Of a stretch of DNA of 64,000 nucleotides, positions 61,124 to 64,000 are shown in pieces. A program made the position numbers and the translations under genes. Within the stretch, counting starts at the first letter, position 1. Every line of letters begins with the position of its first letter. Below the pieces are notes generated by a model. That model was not told where the DNA came from. It worked only from the letters and a program-made list of their open reading frames with translations, and searched no databases. The stretch comes from Candidatus Nitrosopumilus sp. (GTDB lineage: Archaea > Thermoproteota > Nitrososphaeria > Nitrososphaerales > Nitrosopumilaceae): positions 1 to 64,000 of the forward strand of contig NZ_JANQTA010000017.1 of the NCBI RefSeq assembly GCF_028278985.1, given 5' to 3'.

Positions 61124-61471
61124 CTAGCTAAGGGCTGCTAAGAGCTCTTCATTGTTTACAGGCTTTTCTAATACGGTAACTCCTTCTGAAGCAATTGATT
61201 GTAATTTAATTTCAGGAGAAGCAAATCCTGATAAAACAATAATTTTGCATTCAGGATATAGTTTTTTGACTGAATCAATTACAAACAATCCGTCGCGTTT
61301 AGGCATATTGTAATCTGTAATAATATAATCAGGATTATGTTTTTCATACAATTCTAGACCAAATGAACCATCAGTAGCTGTTCCCAAGGTTTCAATATCA
61401 TGCATTTTGAGATAGGTTGAAAGATTATCAATTGTCTCTTGATCATCATCAAGAATTACTACAGACGTCAT
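61124..61471 (-). CDS. CheY-like response regulator
   Basis: A 115-residue stand-alone receiver: DDDQ near 8-11, phospho-Asp in YIITDYNMPKRDG, conserved Ser (LSGF) and Lys (LEKPVN). No output domain and no adjacent kinase; partner remote (kinases at 25324 and 30709 are candidates). Confidence 0.94.
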   Translation of the reverse strand: MTSVVILDDDQETIDNLSTYLKMHDIETLGTATDGSFGLELYEKHNPDYIITDYNMPKRDGLFVIDSVKKLYPECKIIVLSGFASPEIKLQSIASEGVTVLEKPVNNEELLAALS

Positions 61472-61593
61472 AACTTTGGATTACGAGACATCCCATATGC
61501 TCACGTGTGTTTAATCTGAACAGATATGGCTCAAACTGGTAAGACTGCAAAACAAATCTACGAATTTTGAATCATTTTAAAAAAAATACGGTA

Positions 61594-61639
61594 TAGAGTA
61601 CTTGCTTCAAATAAAATCAATGTAAAATCAAGTACTCTA
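61594..61639 (-). terminator. Inverted repeat, possible terminator
   Basis: TAGAGTACTTG (61594-61604) and CAAGTACTCTA (61629-61639) are exact reverse complements (11 bp) with a 24-base spacer. On the minus strand it lies downstream of the 61674 gene and is followed about 8 bases on by a T8 run (61579-61586), as a terminator would be. An operator of the receiver gene is also possible, because the motif GAGTACTTG also occurs at 59901, before the TrmB-like gene. Confidence 0.5.
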
Positions 61640-61673
61640 AATTTAGTTTCCACTAGGGAAGACTACGAGTACT

Positions 61674-61958
61674 TTAGAGAATTTGTGAACGAATTATTTC
61701 GTCAAAGGCTTCAATGTATGCAATCTGTTTTAGAATTTTTTCAGTTTGCATTGTATCAGTTGTGTCTACAGAAGAACCTGTATCATTTGGGATTTTCAGG
61801 ATTTCTGCTTCAACGCCTTCAAGAAGCTCTCCAAACTCGTGAACTAGTGTATCTGCCTCATGATCACCAAATACATCAGTGACACCCATCGCCATCAAGA
61901 CAACTAGTGCCATTACAGCCGTTAGGGCGACAGATTTCTTGCTATTTGTTCTAGTCAC
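61674..61958 (-). CDS. Small exported or membrane-anchored protein
   Basis: A 94-residue protein with a basic N-terminus and hydrophobic signal/anchor (about 9-29, VALTAVMALVVLMAMGV), then an acidic soluble 65-residue end (DHEADTLVHEFGELLEGVEAE and on). No family recognised. Confidence 0.65.
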   Translation of the reverse strand: MTRTNSKKSVALTAVMALVVLMAMGVTDVFGDHEADTLVHEFGELLEGVEAEILKIPNDTGSSVDTTDTMQTEKILKQIAYIEAFDEIIRSQIL

Positions 61959-62038
61959 AAAAAAAATGCCAAATTATCGTATTTAAAAATAAAGAAGAAA
62001 ATATCTGGATTTAACAAGATTCAGATTCGCTTTTGAAT

Positions 62039-62239
62039 TCATTCTTCATAAAATAACATAAACAGATAATCTTCAAGTTGATGACATGAATGCTCTGAAC
62101 GGTCTCCTGAAGGAATCATTCCGTTTCCAATGCATTGAAAATAAAATTCCCATGGAAGAAACACAACAAGATAAAATATTCCAATTATTCCAGCAAGAAT
62201 TACTGCAGTAATTATGGCAACCTCAATTTCAATTTTCAT
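62039..62239 (-). CDS. Small single-pass membrane protein
   Basis: A 66-residue protein with one membrane helix (about 6-30, VAIITAVILAGIIGIFYLVVFL), then a short loop with two Cys (YFQCIGNGMI, EHSCHQL), which may form a disulfide. Located in a run of anchored/exported proteins. Confidence 0.6.
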   Translation of the reverse strand: MKIEIEVAIITAVILAGIIGIFYLVVFLPWEFYFQCIGNGMIPSGDRSEHSCHQLEDYLFMLFYEE

Positions 62240-62269
62240 TTTCTATCAAAGATTTTTAGAATTCAGATA

Positions 62270-63529
62270 TCAGTTTATGGATTCAAATGAACTTGTTGCT
62301 GAATTCCAAATGATTGAGAGGTTATTGTCATGTTCATAGTTTTGTACAAAGGAATCCAAGTCTGATTGATGTTGTTTTTCTAGAATTTCTAGAGTTCTTG
62401 ATTTTTCATCAAGGTAATGCTCTTCTAAAACAGAGTAATCTTCACGAATGTTAATTATCATCTGGCTTGCAACATCTTTGTCCAGATTTCCAGAATTAAG
62501 TTTATCAAGAACCTCTTTTTCCTCTAGAACTTTTTCAGACATTGTACTTTTGATCAGAGATTCATATTCCAAAGTGGTTTCATCAATTTTTTGCTCAAAT
62601 CGTGCCTGAATTGACTGGATTTTGACATTCAATGAATCAACTTTTTGAATTGTTCTGTCTCGCTCTAGTTTTTCAATATCAACGACTTGAGAATTTGAAA
62701 AATTTTCATCAACTAAAACTCCCATATCATATCGAATCCACATTTCTGCAGTATAATGAGTTGTACAGACATAATCATCAGCATGATTTCTATACACTAA
62801 GGTATAATCATCCCTGCATTCTGTTGTAGGATTATTCTTTCCAAGATCTTCCCAAGATATTTTATCAAATGGATTTGCTTGCAAATACTGAGGATTTGTT
62901 CTGTAATCCTCATAGTATTTTCTTAATTCTTTACCAGAGATTTCATCAATGAACTGTCCATCAGATTCAAAAAGTATTTGCTGATTATAGTATGCTTTCT
63001 CATTTAGAACGTTAAACAAGATATTTGCAGAAAGCATCTCAGCCCTTGAGATTTTTGCAGCATCTACAAATGCATCTCTAGCTTCAACAGGACCACCACC
63101 ATTTGCAATTACTTCAGATAATGCGGCTCTACCAGCATTGATTTTTGATGCTGTGAATTTTAGAGGATGATCATAGATAGTTTCTGTAGAATTTGCAGGA
63201 TTGTTTGCAAGGGCTCTCTCTAGCATGCTATCAAAAGTGTAATAATCCCAGACCTCTTCCCATTTTTTCAAATCATCTTCCAAGTAACGTAATACTTCGG
63301 CTCTTTTTTCTTCAAGTTCCTTTTGTTTTTCTAAATTCTCGGCATTTCTTTTTTGGATATTTTCAATCCATCGTTTACTTTTTTCTATTTTCTTTAGAAT
63401 TTCTTGAGCGGTAGGATTGTTTTCTAAATCACCACTAAGAGTAGTCTGTTCTGATACTTGAGCATGCGAAGTTCCAATCAGAGTAATTGAAAAAACAATA
63501 GCTAAAATTGCTAACCCAATACCAACCAT
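62270..63529 (-). CDS. Exported coiled-coil protein
   Basis: A 419-residue protein. An N-terminal signal or anchor (about 3-24, GIGLAILAIVFSITLIGTSHAQ) is followed by a helical region with heptads (LKKIEKSKRWIENIQKRNAENLEKQKELEEKRAEVLRYLEDDLKKWEE, about 43-95) and a long second helical half (about 290-400, IEKLERDRTIQKVDSLN and on). Two Cys lie in CRDDYTLVYRNHADDYVC. No family recognised. Confidence 0.7.
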   Translation of the reverse strand: MVGIGLAILAIVFSITLIGTSHAQVSEQTTLSGDLENNPTAQEILKKIEKSKRWIENIQKRNAENLEKQKELEEKRAEVLRYLEDDLKKWEEVWDYYTFDSMLERALANNPANSTETIYDHPLKFTASKINAGRAALSEVIANGGGPVEARDAFVDAAKISRAEMLSANILFNVLNEKAYYNQQILFESDGQFIDEISGKELRKYYEDYRTNPQYLQANPFDKISWEDLGKNNPTTECRDDYTLVYRNHADDYVCTTHYTAEMWIRYDMGVLVDENFSNSQVVDIEKLERDRTIQKVDSLNVKIQSIQARFEQKIDETTLEYESLIKSTMSEKVLEEKEVLDKLNSGNLDKDVASQMIINIREDYSVLEEHYLDEKSRTLEILEKQHQSDLDSFVQNYEHDNNLSIIWNSATSSFESIN

Positions 63530-63720
63530 GAAAAAATGTCTGATTTTTCATATTTAGTAAGCACTGATAAATCATCAGTAAAAATCAAGATTTTAGGCAC
63601 GAATGAGAGATGGGAAATTGTTTTGCAAGTGTTGCTTAAAATTCAAACAATATGAAAAAGTATGCATTTATTACAATTAAAAATTCGAGCGATTAAATAT
63701 AGTATTCACCATATAGAAGC

Positions 63721-64000
63721 ATGGAAGAGGAATCGTTACGATTCTGGATTATTCCTATGGTGTGTTTTGTTGTGGTCGCCATGATTCTTGTAGTCACCTT
63801 GGATTACAGATTCAATGTAATGTATCCAAATGCTGCAATAGAAAGAGAACAGCTAAAAACAATTACCTGTGAGGAAATTTTTGAAAAACAGAAAACAGGA
63901 AAATACTGGAGTTCTGATAACGCAAGAATTGGAGCTGAAAAAGCTTTGGCATGTTTACCACCACCGGTAGAAAAATCTAGTGGCGGAAATCCGTATGTAG
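63721..64000 (+). CDS. Membrane-anchored protein (partial, cut by window edge)
   Basis: Starts MEEESLRFWIIPMVCFVVVAM with one membrane helix (about 9-27), then an external part beginning LDYRFNVMYPNAAIEREQLKTITC. The frame runs open to the end of the window, so the length is unknown. TATA-like AAATATAG lies about 26 bases before the ATG. Two Cys (TITC, LACLPPP). Confidence 0.65.
   Translation, partial: MEEESLRFWIIPMVCFVVVAMILVVTLDYRFNVMYPNAAIEREQLKTITCEEIFEKQKTGKYWSSDNARIGAEKALACLPPPVEKSSGGNPYV

Noticed and set aside
63603-63680. A 25-residue plus-strand frame with several cysteines (MRDGKLFCKCCLKF).
   Set aside because: Very short, no correctly spaced TATA box, and it lies in an AT-rich gap next to better promoters, so it is most likely chance.
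1-64000. CRISPR arrays, insertion sequences, integrases and prophage genes.
   Set aside because: None was found; the only tandem repeat is the coding repeat in the aldolase tail.

Overview
The window looks like the chromosome of a marine ammonia-oxidising thaumarchaeon (Nitrosopumilus type). The evidence is the archaeal 16S 5' end next to a glutamate-1-semialdehyde aminotransferase gene, a CdvC-type division ATPase, archaeal FBP aldolase/phosphatase, archaeal RpoP, S10 and EF-1A, a DnaJ-ferredoxin fusion, a 3-hydroxyacyl-CoA dehydrogenase of the kind used in the 3HP/4HB cycle, many leaderless genes with a TATA box about 26 bases before the start codon, and low GC. No tRNA, IS element, prophage or CRISPR array was seen.

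Layout. 1-95 is the 5' end of 16S rRNA (minus strand), followed by a structured intergenic region. 455-6138 holds the aminotransferase, a frameshifted gene, small proteins, a TPR protein, two cupins and DnaJ-Fer. 6141-12945 mixes small zinc proteins with central functions (HIT, hydroxyacyl-CoA dehydrogenase, RpoP, S10, EF-1A, FBPase). 13014-19489 has DNA ligase, a PhoU-like protein, tRNA-splicing endonuclease, a double SDR protein and a MaoC-like protein. 19711-27210 has a TauE-like permease, a DtxR regulator, a PIN/KH ATPase and a receiver/Hpt/histidine kinase module. 27280-30643 has TldD and two DNA glycosylases. 30709-37693 has a second histidine kinase with a DUF3068-like sensor, an OppD-type ATPase, AspRS and several microproteins. 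37755-41106 has a nuclease-like protein and a tightly overlapped four-gene set ending in a GH5-like hydrolase. 41359-46991 is a branched-chain amino acid operon (ilvB, ilvH, leuA, a membrane protein, leuB). 47218-52328 has a DhnA-type aldolase with a repetitive tail, a Zn alcohol dehydrogenase, an ATPase F subunit and a SWIM/metallophosphoesterase divergent pair. 52368-56766 is carAB. 57547-59846 is a cdvC operon with two helical partner genes. 59961-64000 has a TrmB-like regulator, a receiver protein and a run of exported or membrane-anchored proteins.

Points most worth following: (1) the CdvC operon, whose two upstream helical proteins may be ESCRT-III-like; (2) a double-SDR protein resembling the N-terminal half of Chloroflexus malonyl-CoA reductase, paired with a MaoC-like protein; (3) a broken or frameshifting gene with an A7 slippery run; (4) two candidate structured RNAs, at 204-295 and 19617-19659; (5) a lysine/asparagine/glutamine repeat tail on an aldolase; (6) divergent leaderless genes that share or interleave TATA boxes; (7) many short zinc-finger proteins.

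All functional calls come from reading motifs by eye. No database search was run.
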